A stretch of DNA of 30,231 nt from JBDTMC01 sp039934475 (GTDB taxonomy: Bacteria > Acidobacteriota > Terriglobia > Bryobacterales > Bryobacteraceae). Each line of letters starts with the position of its first letter. Position 1 is the first letter of the stretch. Below the pieces are notes generated by a model, which saw only the letters and a list, made by a program, of their open reading frames with translations, searched no databases and was not told where the DNA came from. This document shows positions 7,867 through 15,997 of this stretch, piece after piece. The stretch is from NCBI GenBank assembly GCA_039934475.1, contig JBDTMC010000029.1:1-30231 (forward strand). The letters run 5' to 3'. A program made the translations under genes and the position numbers.

Positions 7867-9942
7867 CTACGGCTTATAAAGCGCTCCGGGCGCTTCTAGT
7901 ACCGAGGCCAATGTCTTCGAATAGCGTCCCAGGGAGCCCGAGGTGAATAACGTGTCACCAGCCGACTGCACGCGGTCCGGACGGGTTTCTACAGGGACCC
8001 GGCCATTCACCGGCGCCGTGACTGCGGCCCCGCCCGTGGCAATGATAGGCAAAGGTACATTATAGCCACGAACATTGCGCCGAATCTCGTCGAACACCGC
8101 ATCGGACGTCCAGATGCCCACGCGGACGCCCATCTCTTTCCCTATCAAGCCGATGATCTCCAGATCCGGCTTAGCGCCCATCGTTTTCGGACCAGCCTTC
8201 AACTTCTGCACTTCGCCCGTAACGTTGGTGACGGTGCCGTTCTTTTCGTACGCCGACGCCGAGGGCAGCACAATGTCAGCCTGCTGTGCCGTCTCCGTCA
8301 TGAAGAGGTCCTGCACGACGACGAATGCCTTCGATGCCAGCGAGGCTTTCTCCAACGGATTGGCGCCAACCACCCATAGGACATCCAAGTCCGGCGCGGC
8401 CAGCATCTCATCGGCATGCAGTCCGCCCGCGGGCGCGGCATGATAACCAGGCAACAGTTCCGGCGTCAGACCCATATCCACAGCACCGCGCGAATTCGAG
8501 TAGTCCACCAGGCAGATGTATTTCACGGCGATACCGAGGGACTCGCCAAAGTCCACCAGCTTGCGCACCGCATCGCCCTTGATAGCGTCGCCGAAGAGCA
8601 CCACTAGCTCGCCCGCCGCCTTCAGTTCGTCGCGCAAATTTTCCAGCGCGCTCAGTTCTTGTCCGGCTTCCACGCGCACGGAACGCTTCGCGTACTGGTC
8701 TTCACGGACCGGGCCAGGCGTGACGGCGAACATCTTCATCGCATGGTGGCGGAAGTTGGCGCGCAACTGGAACGCCAGTAAAGGATGCTGCTGAGCCAGG
8801 TCGCTGGAAATCACCAGCGCGGCCTTCGTCTTGTATAAATCTTCGAACGCCGCCAGCTTGCCGCTCTTGCCGCTCAGCGCATCGATAAGGGTAACCACAT
8901 CGCCCGATTGCTGGTGATCGATATTCTTCGATCCCAAACCCTCGCGCACAAACTTCTGCAGGAAGTAGTTATCTTCGTTGGTGGAGTGCGGCGACGCAAT
9001 GACGCCGAACTTGCCGCCGCGCGTTTTCGTTTCGCTGAATTTCTCGGAAACAATTTGCAGCGCCTTAGCCCACGAAATCGGCTCATAGCCATTGCCCACG
9101 CGCATCATTGGCGATTGCAGACGTTCCGTGCTGGCATTGAAATCGAAACCGTAGCGGCCCTTTACACAGAGGAATTCGTTGTTGATGCCGCTGCGGTCGC
9201 GGTTGTTGGCGCGCACAATCTCGCCGTTGCGAACACCCAGCGTCGTCTTGCACCCATTCGAACAGTGTGTACAAATGGTGCCGACATGTTGCATCTCCCA
9301 TGGCCGCGTCTTGTAACGGTACGCGCCGCTGGTAAGCGCGCCCACAGGGCAGATGTCGATACACATGCCGCACTCGTCACATTCCAAATGATCGCCGTGG
9401 CTGGGAGCGATTTCGCTGATCACGCCGCGGTTGATGACGCCCAGCGCGCCCACGCCCATGCCCTCATTGCAAATGCGCACGCAACGGTAACAGAGGATGC
9501 AGCGCGGCGCATCAAAGTAAACCACCGGCGACCACTGCTTCTCATCCACGTGATGTTTGACATCGGTGAAGCGGCTCTCACCGGCGCCATAGCGGAACAC
9601 CATGTCCTGCAATTCGCACTCGCCGCCCTTGTCGCACACCGGGCAATCGAGCGGATGGTTGGTGAGCAGGAACTCCAGCGTATACTTGCGGGCGTTCTTC
9701 ACGGCCGGCGAATCGGTGTGGATCACCATGCCTTCCGCCACCGGGAGCGTGCACGCCACCAGTAGCTTGGGCGCCTTCTCCACTTCCACCAGGCACATGC
9801 GGCAGGCGGCCTGCAGTGAGAGTCCTTCGTAGTAGCAGAACGCGGGAATCTCGATCCCGGCAGTTTTCGCCGCATCGATCGCCAGCGTTCCCGCCGGCGC
9901 CGTTACGGCCTTCCCGTCGATAATCAGATTGACATCGGGCAT
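7867..9942 (-). CDS. nuoG: NADH-quinone oxidoreductase subunit G, with extra Fe-S ligand set
   Basis: The large iron-sulfur subunit of the complex I electron-input module, 691 residues. Ligand sets visible in order: a 2Fe-2S set (C36, C47, C50, C64), a His-Cys3 set (H96, C100, C103, C109), two full CxxCxxCxxxC ferredoxin motifs (C148-C158 and C188-C198), and C224/C227/C231/C259 (CxxCxxxCx27C, the N7 pattern). A molybdopterin-oxidoreductase-like domain follows without a recognisable cofactor site. E. coli NuoG has one ferredoxin motif with a distant fourth cysteine, so two complete motifs suggest one more cluster. ATG at 9942 follows nuoF by 25 bp. Confidence 0.96.
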   Translation of the reverse strand: MPDVNLIIDGKAVTAPAGTLAIDAAKTAGIEIPAFCYYEGLSLQAACRMCLVEVEKAPKLLVACTLPVAEGMVIHTDSPAVKNARKYTLEFLLTNHPLDCPVCDKGGECELQDMVFRYGAGESRFTDVKHHVDEKQWSPVVYFDAPRCILCYRCVRICNEGMGVGALGVINRGVISEIAPSHGDHLECDECGMCIDICPVGALTSGAYRYKTRPWEMQHVGTICTHCSNGCKTTLGVRNGEIVRANNRDRSGINNEFLCVKGRYGFDFNASTERLQSPMMRVGNGYEPISWAKALQIVSEKFSETKTRGGKFGVIASPHSTNEDNYFLQKFVREGLGSKNIDHQQSGDVVTLIDALSGKSGKLAAFEDLYKTKAALVISSDLAQQHPLLAFQLRANFRHHAMKMFAVTPGPVREDQYAKRSVRVEAGQELSALENLRDELKAAGELVVLFGDAIKGDAVRKLVDFGESLGIAVKYICLVDYSNSRGAVDMGLTPELLPGYHAAPAGGLHADEMLAAPDLDVLWVVGANPLEKASLASKAFVVVQDLFMTETAQQADIVLPSASAYEKNGTVTNVTGEVQKLKAGPKTMGAKPDLEIIGLIGKEMGVRVGIWTSDAVFDEIRRNVRGYNVPLPIIATGGAAVTAPVNGRVPVETRPDRVQSAGDTLFTSGSLGRYSKTLASVLEAPGALYKP

Positions 9943-9967
9943 TGCTTCGCTTGTCTCCTCGCCGTCC

Positions 9968-11278
<1,311 letters not shown>

Positions 11279-11281
11279 GGC

Positions 11282-11764
11282 TTATTGGATCTTTCGCAGG
11301 GCGTCGATGAGTTGGTCGAACTTCTGGGGGCTGACAGCGTGGTGGAAATCGTAGCCGATCTGAATGGCGGGAGCCCACGAACAAGCGCCCATGCATTCCA
11401 CCTCTTCCAGGGAAAACTGGCCATCGGCAGTTACCTGCTTGTGGCCAATGCCCAGCTTCTTGCAGGCATGCTCGTACAGCTCTTCCCCACCCACAAGAAG
11501 GCAACTGATATTGGTGCAGACCTGGACGTGATACTTGCCCAGCGGCTTGCGGTGCAGCATCGAGTAAAACCCGATGACTTCATCCACCTGCAATGGCGTG
11601 ATACCGCAGCGTTTGGCGAGTTCGGTCACTACGTCAGGCGTGATGCTGCCCACTTCATCCTGGGCGAACATCAACATCGGAATCAGCGCGGCGCGCTGCC
11701 GTCCTTCCGGATAATGCGTCAGAAGGTCGGCGAATTTCTGTTCCAGTTGAGGCGAAAAATTCAT
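11282..11764 (-). CDS. nuoE: NADH-quinone oxidoreductase subunit E (2Fe-2S)
   Basis: A thioredoxin-fold 2Fe-2S subunit of the NADH dehydrogenase module, 160 residues. The four ligands are C83 and C88 (VCTNISC) and C124 and C128 (CMGAC), the classical C-x4-C ... C-x3-C layout. The N-terminal helical part (about 1-75) matches the family (LPLQVDEVIGFYSML-like region). It lies between nuoD and nuoF with 3 bp gaps on both sides. Confidence 0.97.
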   Translation of the reverse strand: MNFSPQLEQKFADLLTHYPEGRQRAALIPMLMFAQDEVGSITPDVVTELAKRCGITPLQVDEVIGFYSMLHRKPLGKYHVQVCTNISCLLVGGEELYEHACKKLGIGHKQVTADGQFSLEEVECMGACSWAPAIQIGYDFHHAVSPQKFDQLIDALRKIQ

Positions 11765-11767
11765 GGT

Positions 11768-12985
11768 CTACCGGTCCACGTCCCCGAGCACGAAGTCCAT
11801 GCTGCCCATGCTCGCGATGGTGTCGGCAATGAGGGTGCCTTCCACCATGGGGGGCAGCGCCTGCAGATTGCCGAAGCTCGGTGTGCGCATGTGCAGGCGG
11901 TAGGGTTTGCTGGTGCCGTCACTCACGGCGTAGTAAGCAATCTCGCCGCGCGGCGATTCCACCGCGGCGTAGGCTTCGCCCGCCGGCACGCTATAACCCT
12001 CAGTAACAATCTTGAAGTGATAGATGAGCGCTTCCATCTGCGTCTTCATCTTTTCGCGCTCCGGCAGAACCACGTGCGGCGCGCTGGCTTGCCAGGCGCC
12101 TTCGGGCATCCCGTCCAGAGCCTGCCTGACGATGCGGGCACTCTGCTTCAACTCTTCCACACGCACCTGGAAGCGGGCGTACACGTCGTTTTCCTTGCGC
12201 GTCGGAATGTCGAAATCGAACTTCTCGTAACTCGAGTATGGCTCAGACTTGCGGATGTCCCATGCCAAGCCCGCGCCGCGAATCATCGGCCCGGTGACAC
12301 CCCAATCGAGCATCGCTTCCAGCGACAGGAAGCCCACGCCCTGCGTGCGGCGCAGGAAGATGGGGTTCTTGTTCAACAGGTCTTCGTACTCGGTGACGTG
12401 ATCGGCGAAGGCGTCGATGAACTTGCGGACCACTTTCTCCCAGCCGCGCGGTGGTTCCAGCGCGAGGCCGCCAGGACGGATGTAGCTGGTCATCAGACGC
12501 TGTCCGCTGAACATCTCGAAAATGCGGAGCAGGTCTTCGCGTTCACGGAAGCAGTAAAAGAACACGGTCATCGCGCCAATATCCAGCGCGTGCGTGCCCA
12601 GCCACACCAGGTGGCTGTTGATGCGAGTCAGCTCCGCCAGCATCACGCGCATCCATTGGGCCCGCGGCGGGATTTCCAACTGCAACAACTTCTCCACCGC
12701 CAGGGCGTAACAGAGGTTATTCGAGAGGTTGGCCAGATAGTCTACGCGGTCGGTAAGGGTGACGCCCTGCTGCCACGTCTTGGCCTCGAACTCTTTCTCA
12801 ATACCGGTGTGGAGGAACCCGATGTCGGGGGTGGCCTTCGTAATGGTCTCGCCATCGAGCTCAATCACCACACGCAGCACGCCGTGCGTGGACGGGTGCT
12901 GCGGGCCCATATTGAGCGTCATCCGCCGGGTGCTTAGTTCGCCGGGTTCGGAGATTTCGGGACTAGGGATTACAGTGTCGCTCAT
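11768..12985 (-). CDS. nuoD: NADH-quinone oxidoreductase subunit D
   Basis: A 49-kDa-type subunit lining the quinone site, related to the large subunit of NiFe hydrogenases; 405 residues. It shows the N-terminal NMGPQHPSTHGVLR with the quinone-site histidine, then GFLHTGIEKEFE, RINSHLVWLG, and the typical ending DFVLGDVDR. The hydrogenase cysteines are absent, as expected for complex I. In the assembled enzyme it must pair with NuoB, whose gene is missing here. ATG at 12985 follows nuoC by 9 bp. Confidence 0.97.
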   Translation of the reverse strand: MSDTVIPSPEISEPGELSTRRMTLNMGPQHPSTHGVLRVVIELDGETITKATPDIGFLHTGIEKEFEAKTWQQGVTLTDRVDYLANLSNNLCYALAVEKLLQLEIPPRAQWMRVMLAELTRINSHLVWLGTHALDIGAMTVFFYCFREREDLLRIFEMFSGQRLMTSYIRPGGLALEPPRGWEKVVRKFIDAFADHVTEYEDLLNKNPIFLRRTQGVGFLSLEAMLDWGVTGPMIRGAGLAWDIRKSEPYSSYEKFDFDIPTRKENDVYARFQVRVEELKQSARIVRQALDGMPEGAWQASAPHVVLPEREKMKTQMEALIYHFKIVTEGYSVPAGEAYAAVESPRGEIAYYAVSDGTSKPYRLHMRTPSFGNLQALPPMVEGTLIADTIASMGSMDFVLGDVDR

Positions 12986-12994
12986 GGCTGGTTC

Positions 12995-13483
12995 CTATTC
13001 GTTCTGATAGCTGTACTTGTTGCCGTGAACGGGGAAGTCTTTGCGCAGCGGATGTCCTTCCCAATAGTCGGGCATCATGATGCGCCGCAAGTCGGGGTGG
13101 TTGAGGAAACGGATGCCGAAGAGGTCGAAGACTTCGCGCTCGTACCAGTTGGCGCCGCGCCAGAGGCCGGTCACGCTGTCGATCTGAGGCGACTCGCCGC
13201 CCACGCGGCACTTCAAACGCAGGCGTTCGTTGCGGTCCAGCGAATGGAGGTGATAGACCACTTCAAACCGCGGGTCGGCGGGAAACCAGTCCACCGCGGT
13301 CACGCTGCTGAGGCGGATAAACTTCAATTCGTCCTTCAGGAACCGGCAGACATCGAGGATCGTCGCCGGTTGGATCACCAGCGTCAGTTCGCCCAGTTCC
13401 AGTTTGCCTTCCACGATCGCAGCGCTATCGCGCGCTTCGATCGCCGCCGCCGTAGCGGCTTCCCTCAATTGATCGGAGAGCAT
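12995..13483 (-). CDS. nuoC: NADH-quinone oxidoreductase subunit C
   Basis: A 30-kDa-type subunit of the peripheral arm, 162 residues from the ATG at 13483. The family signature is ANWYEREVFDLFGIRF followed by HPDLRRIMMPDYWEGHPLRKDFP. The frame is open upstream to 13552, but that part (proline- and lysine-rich) overlaps the nuoA 3' end. The ATG at 13483 has AGGA seven bases before it and lies 7 bp after the nuoA stop, so it is the likely start. It is separate from nuoD, not fused. nuoB, normally between nuoA and nuoC, is not there. Confidence 0.95.
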   Translation of the reverse strand: MLSDQLREAATAAAIEARDSAAIVEGKLELGELTLVIQPATILDVCRFLKDELKFIRLSSVTAVDWFPADPRFEVVYHLHSLDRNERLRLKCRVGGESPQIDSVTGLWRGANWYEREVFDLFGIRFLNHPDLRRIMMPDYWEGHPLRKDFPVHGNKYSYQNE

Positions 13484-13490
13484 GTGAATC

Positions 13491-13943
13491 CTAAATCTTG
13501 GCGGCCAGTTCGGCTTCTTTGGTCTCGGCGTCGTCGCGGTAGGGCTCGTCACTCTGGTCGGTCGCGGACCAGTCGAGGACCCCTCTCTTCCAGATGTAGA
13601 AAAACCCGCCGAGGACTAAAACGACGAACAGCAGCATTTCCACAAAGCCGAAGAGTCTCCCGTTGGCGGACAGTTCGCGGTAGACCACAGCCCACGGGTA
13701 AAGGAAAATCGCTTCGATATCGAACAGGATGAAGAGCATCGCTACCAGGTAGAACTTCACGCTGAAGCGCTGGAGGGCGTTTCCGGTCGGCGTGATGCCG
13801 CACTCGTAGGGGATGTCTTTCACCGCGTTCTTCACCTTCTTTCCGAGCAGAAAAGAAGCGCCGATGATGCCGGTGGCGACCACCGCGGCAAGCACCACCT
13901 GCAGCAGAACGGGGAAGTACAATTCTAGATAAGAAGTTGGCAT
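13491..13943 (-). CDS. nuoA: NADH-quinone oxidoreductase subunit A
   Basis: A small membrane subunit of complex I that helps close the quinone chamber; 150 residues, three helices. Signatures: YECGITPTGNALQRFSVKFY (about residues 46-65) and LFILFDIEAIFLYPWA, with the conserved acidic residues. The C-terminal tail (about 30 residues) is polar and acidic. It is the first gene of the operon, with the promoter just upstream (TTGACA at 14001-14006). Confidence 0.97.
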   Translation of the reverse strand: MPTSYLELYFPVLLQVVLAAVVATGIIGASFLLGKKVKNAVKDIPYECGITPTGNALQRFSVKFYLVAMLFILFDIEAIFLYPWAVVYRELSANGRLFGFVEMLLFVVLVLGGFFYIWKRGVLDWSATDQSDEPYRDDAETKEAELAAKI

Positions 13944-13976
13944 GGAACCTAGCTGGCGAACGGGAGTCTATAGAAC

Positions 13977-14006
13977 ACTATAATGAGGCGCGGAGAGGGG
14001 TGTCAA
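13977..14006 (-). promoter_or_regulatory. Promoter of the nuo operon
   Basis: On the minus strand a perfect TTGACA (14006-14001) is followed after 18 bp by TATAGT (13982-13977). Transcription would start near 13970, giving a leader of about 27 bases before nuoA. An inverted repeat TATAG-AACA-CTATA (13969-13982) overlaps the -10 box and the probable start site and could be an operator. This is sequence resemblance to the sigma-70 consensus only. Confidence 0.7.
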
Positions 14007-14036
14007 ACCCCGTTGAGGCGTGACACAGGCATTACA

Positions 14037-14270
14037 ATGCAATCAGATACATTGCCCAAAACAGATACCATCGAAATTGTCGCCAACGGCGAGGCCCTGC
14101 GAGTGCCCGCGGGCAGCACGCTGGCGGGCCTGCTGACGCGGTTGGAGCTGGACCCGGCTCGGGTCGCAATTGAGTTCGATCGGCGCATTGTACGGCGCCC
14201 GGAATGGGAGTCCACGATCCTCGCGGCAGGATCGCAGGTGGAAATCGTGCAGTTTGTAGGCGGCGGATAA
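14037..14270 (+). CDS. thiS: ThiS-like sulfur carrier protein
   Basis: A small ubiquitin-fold protein (77 residues) whose C-terminal Gly-Gly becomes a thiocarboxylate and donates sulfur, usually for the thiazole ring of thiamine. It has the ThiS pattern: ANGEALRVPAGSTLAGLL, then VAIEFDRRIVRR, a hydrophobic stretch (QVEIVQFVGG), and an extreme C-terminus GGG. Start ATG at 14037 is chosen because family homology begins about ten residues after it; an upstream in-frame ATG at 13983 would lie at the nuo promoter. No thiG, thiF, thiO or thiE is nearby, so a partner in another pathway (MoaD-like use) cannot be excluded. No TPP riboswitch was recognised upstream. Confidence 0.85.
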   Translation: MQSDTLPKTDTIEIVANGEALRVPAGSTLAGLLTRLELDPARVAIEFDRRIVRRPEWESTILAAGSQVEIVQFVGGG

Positions 14271-14324
14271 CTATCCACTAAGCCATTGAAACTAAAGGTT
14301 TAGACGATTGATTAAAATTGAGTA

Positions 14325-14352
14325 TTGACACTCGGGAACTGTCCAGTACAAT
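14325..14352 (+). promoter_or_regulatory. Promoter of the MerR-type regulator gene
   Basis: TTGACA (14325-14330) and TACAAT (14347-14352) are separated by 16 bp. The region between and after holds imperfect dyads (around 14333-14346, and TAGGCGGCCTA at 14356-14366), the sort of place where a MerR dimer could bind. The 16 bp spacing is not the stretched 19-20 bp of classical MerR-activated promoters. If autoregulated, repression is as likely as activation. Confidence 0.6.
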
Positions 14353-14391
14353 CAGTTAGGCGGCCTATCTTCAAAACGGAAGGGGCGATTC

Positions 14392-14901
14392 ATGTTCAAA
14401 ACAAAAAAGACCCGGCCTGAGACGATCACGGTGGATCGAACCTTCACCAGCAGCGATGTTTCCCGCATCGCCGGCGTCAGTTTGCGCCAGTTGCAGTGGT
14501 GGGACGAGCGCAAAGTCGTGTCGCCCCGGCATGAAGGCCACAAGCGGGTCTACCTGGCCGAAGAAGTAATCGAGATTACAGTAATCGCCGAACTCCGCCG
14601 CAAGGGCTTCTCGCTACAAAAGATTCGCCGCGTTCTGCGCTTCCTGCAGCGCGAAGTGGGCAGCCGGTTAAGCGAGGTCCTGGAGAGCGACTCCGATCTG
14701 CATCTGGTGACCGACGGCAAGGCGATTTACCTGGAAGACAAGCACACGCGGATCATCGACATTCTGAAGAACGCGCGCCAGCCGATGTTCCTGGTGTGCG
14801 TCAGCGACCAGGCGAAGAGACTGCAGGCTGGACTATCGCCCCGCAAGCCGGCCAAGGCCGAGACCCAAACGGCCGTCCGCAAGACGCGCGCGGCTCTTTA
14901 G
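14392..14901 (+). CDS. MerR-family transcriptional regulator
   Basis: A DNA-binding regulator of 169 residues. The winged helix-turn-helix lies about residues 18-90 (SSDVSRIAGVSLRQLQWWDE, KRVYLAEEVIEI, FSLQKIRRVLRFLQREVG). The rest is not a standard MerR effector domain. Residues about 100-140 (LHLVTDGKAIYLEDKHTRII and a following hydrophobic strand) form a small alpha/beta segment with only one cysteine, which argues against metal sensing. A basic, alanine-rich tail follows. The start ATG has GGAAGGGG six bases upstream. It stands alone with its own promoter, and its target and signal are unknown. Confidence 0.88.
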   Translation: MFKTKKTRPETITVDRTFTSSDVSRIAGVSLRQLQWWDERKVVSPRHEGHKRVYLAEEVIEITVIAELRRKGFSLQKIRRVLRFLQREVGSRLSEVLESDSDLHLVTDGKAIYLEDKHTRIIDILKNARQPMFLVCVSDQAKRLQAGLSPRKPAKAETQTAVRKTRAAL

Positions 14902-14923
14902 GCCGTAATCCGGAAATCTCCCG

Positions 14924-15829
14924 TCAGCGGCGCACCGTCAGGAACCGCACCGTGGCGGGAGAATCATCCTGCGCCCCTATCACAGATGTCTTTTTGACAT
15001 TGGGTGGCGTCGCGTCAACGAACAGGAGTGCGGCGAAAACCTCGCCCTCATCGGTCAGGGCAAGCCCGTTCACCTCGAGAAGCACTTGGGAGCCCGCGGG
15101 GAACGGGATGGGGTAAGTCGAGGTCGCCGAATCGGCGGTAACCTCCATGTAGGAGGCTTGTCCCACCGGCGTGAAGCGGATCCACCCCACACGATCGCTA
15201 GAGGCGACCAGGAAGCTCTGGCCCGAGGCCAGCGTGGTTGTGTCCGAGATGGTAGAGCGGGGAACGAACGCACTCAGCAATTTGCCGGATTTATCAAAAT
15301 GCCGGAGGACGCCCGCTTCCAGGTTGACGCCAGACTTCTCGGAAAGGCGGGCATCAAGCTCCCGCCCAACCGTCCAAAAAGTGCCATCGGGCGCGACCAC
15401 GACCACGTTCGGCGTATAGGGAGCCGTACGGACAAGCCGCTGCGAGCCGCCATCGGACGAGATGGTCGCCAGGAACGGAGCACTGCTGCCATCATTCAAA
15501 GAGGACAGCCCGCAGATCGCTAGGATCCCGTCGGCACCGCGCGAAAATCCGCGCACGTACGTATGGTCCGCTTCGGGAACTGTAAACGTAGCGTTGAAGA
15601 CCATCCGCCCACCGCCGTCGTAGGCCCGGAAAGCGTTTTCCTCGCCCATCGGACCCTGCGGCACGATCAGCGAGCCCCCGCTCCAAATGGGGCTACGGCG
15701 GCCCTCCATTGACTCTGGAATAGTGAGGCTGTGATCAGTAGCAACCAAGGTCTCCGATTGTCCTATCGCCATAATCGGAGAGACTAGTGCCAGAGCACCG
15801 AGCAACATCACTTTCAGTAGATTGATCAT
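14924..15829 (-). CDS. Secreted protein of unknown function, propeller-like
   Basis: A 301-residue protein from the ATG at 15829. It begins with a signal peptide (LLKVMLLGALALVSPIMAIG, cleavage likely near residue 23-25). The mature part is rich in Gly, Ser, Thr and beta-strand patterns, with repeated blocks of the type APDGTFWTVG and LTDEGEVFAALL that recall beta-propeller blades; no named domain is recognised. The frame is open upstream to 15931, but those residues lack a hydrophobic leader, so the later ATG is preferred although its Shine-Dalgarno sequence is weak. It is convergent with the MerR gene, with 22 bp between the stops. It is probably exported; a role cannot be given. Confidence 0.75.
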   Translation of the reverse strand: MINLLKVMLLGALALVSPIMAIGQSETLVATDHSLTIPESMEGRRSPIWSGGSLIVPQGPMGEENAFRAYDGGGRMVFNATFTVPEADHTYVRGFSRGADGILAICGLSSLNDGSSAPFLATISSDGGSQRLVRTAPYTPNVVVVAPDGTFWTVGRELDARLSEKSGVNLEAGVLRHFDKSGKLLSAFVPRSTISDTTTLASGQSFLVASSDRVGWIRFTPVGQASYMEVTADSATSTYPIPFPAGSQVLLEVNGLALTDEGEVFAALLFVDATPPNVKKTSVIGAQDDSPATVRFLTVRR

Positions 15830-15947
15830 GACTAAAATCGAGTTTGGCAGCTTCGACGTCCAAGTCAAGTACTTAGTTCCGGCCGAAATCCCGGAAATTC
15901 TCCGAACCGTTCCAGGGGCGATCCACGTCAAAGAGGCAGCGGCGTAG
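15828..15947 (+). CDS. Possible 39-residue small protein, head to head with the secreted protein gene
   Basis: An ATG-to-TAG frame of 39 codons whose ATG overlaps the opposite-strand ATG (the shared bases are CATG). The predicted peptide begins MTKIEFGSFDVQVKYLVPAE, has a balanced composition, and uses codons like real genes in this window. No clear ribosome site precedes it and nothing similar is recognised. It lies in the only gap between the secreted-protein gene and the ctp promoter. Chance is a serious alternative. Confidence 0.25.
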   Translation: MTKIEFGSFDVQVKYLVPAEIPEILRTVPGAIHVKEAAA

Positions 15948-15956
15948 AGCCGTAAA

Positions 15957-15990
15957 GTCCCTGTTATACTAAAGGGACAGCCTGGGGAGG
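15957..15990 (+). promoter_or_regulatory. Probable ctp promoter -10 box, inverted repeat and ribosome site
   Basis: TATACT at 15965-15970 is a good -10 box, but no good -35 is seen at the right distance. It lies in the loop of a perfect 6-bp inverted repeat (GTCCCT 15957-15962, AGGGAC 15973-15978), which could be an operator half-site pair. GGGGAGG at 15984-15990 is a strong Shine-Dalgarno sequence seven bases before the ATG at 15998. Confidence 0.5.
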
Positions 15991-15997
15991 TACCTTA

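Noticed and set aside
13484..13552. An upstream extension of nuoC that would overlap nuoA.
   Set aside because: The extra residues are not family-like, and the ATG at 13483 has a proper ribosome site just after the nuoA stop.
13985..14036. A TPP riboswitch before thiS, suggested by GGGGTGTC and a short hairpin (GGGGT/ACCCC).
   Set aside because: The conserved CTGAGA and the later conserved stem are absent, and the space to the start is too short for a full aptamer.
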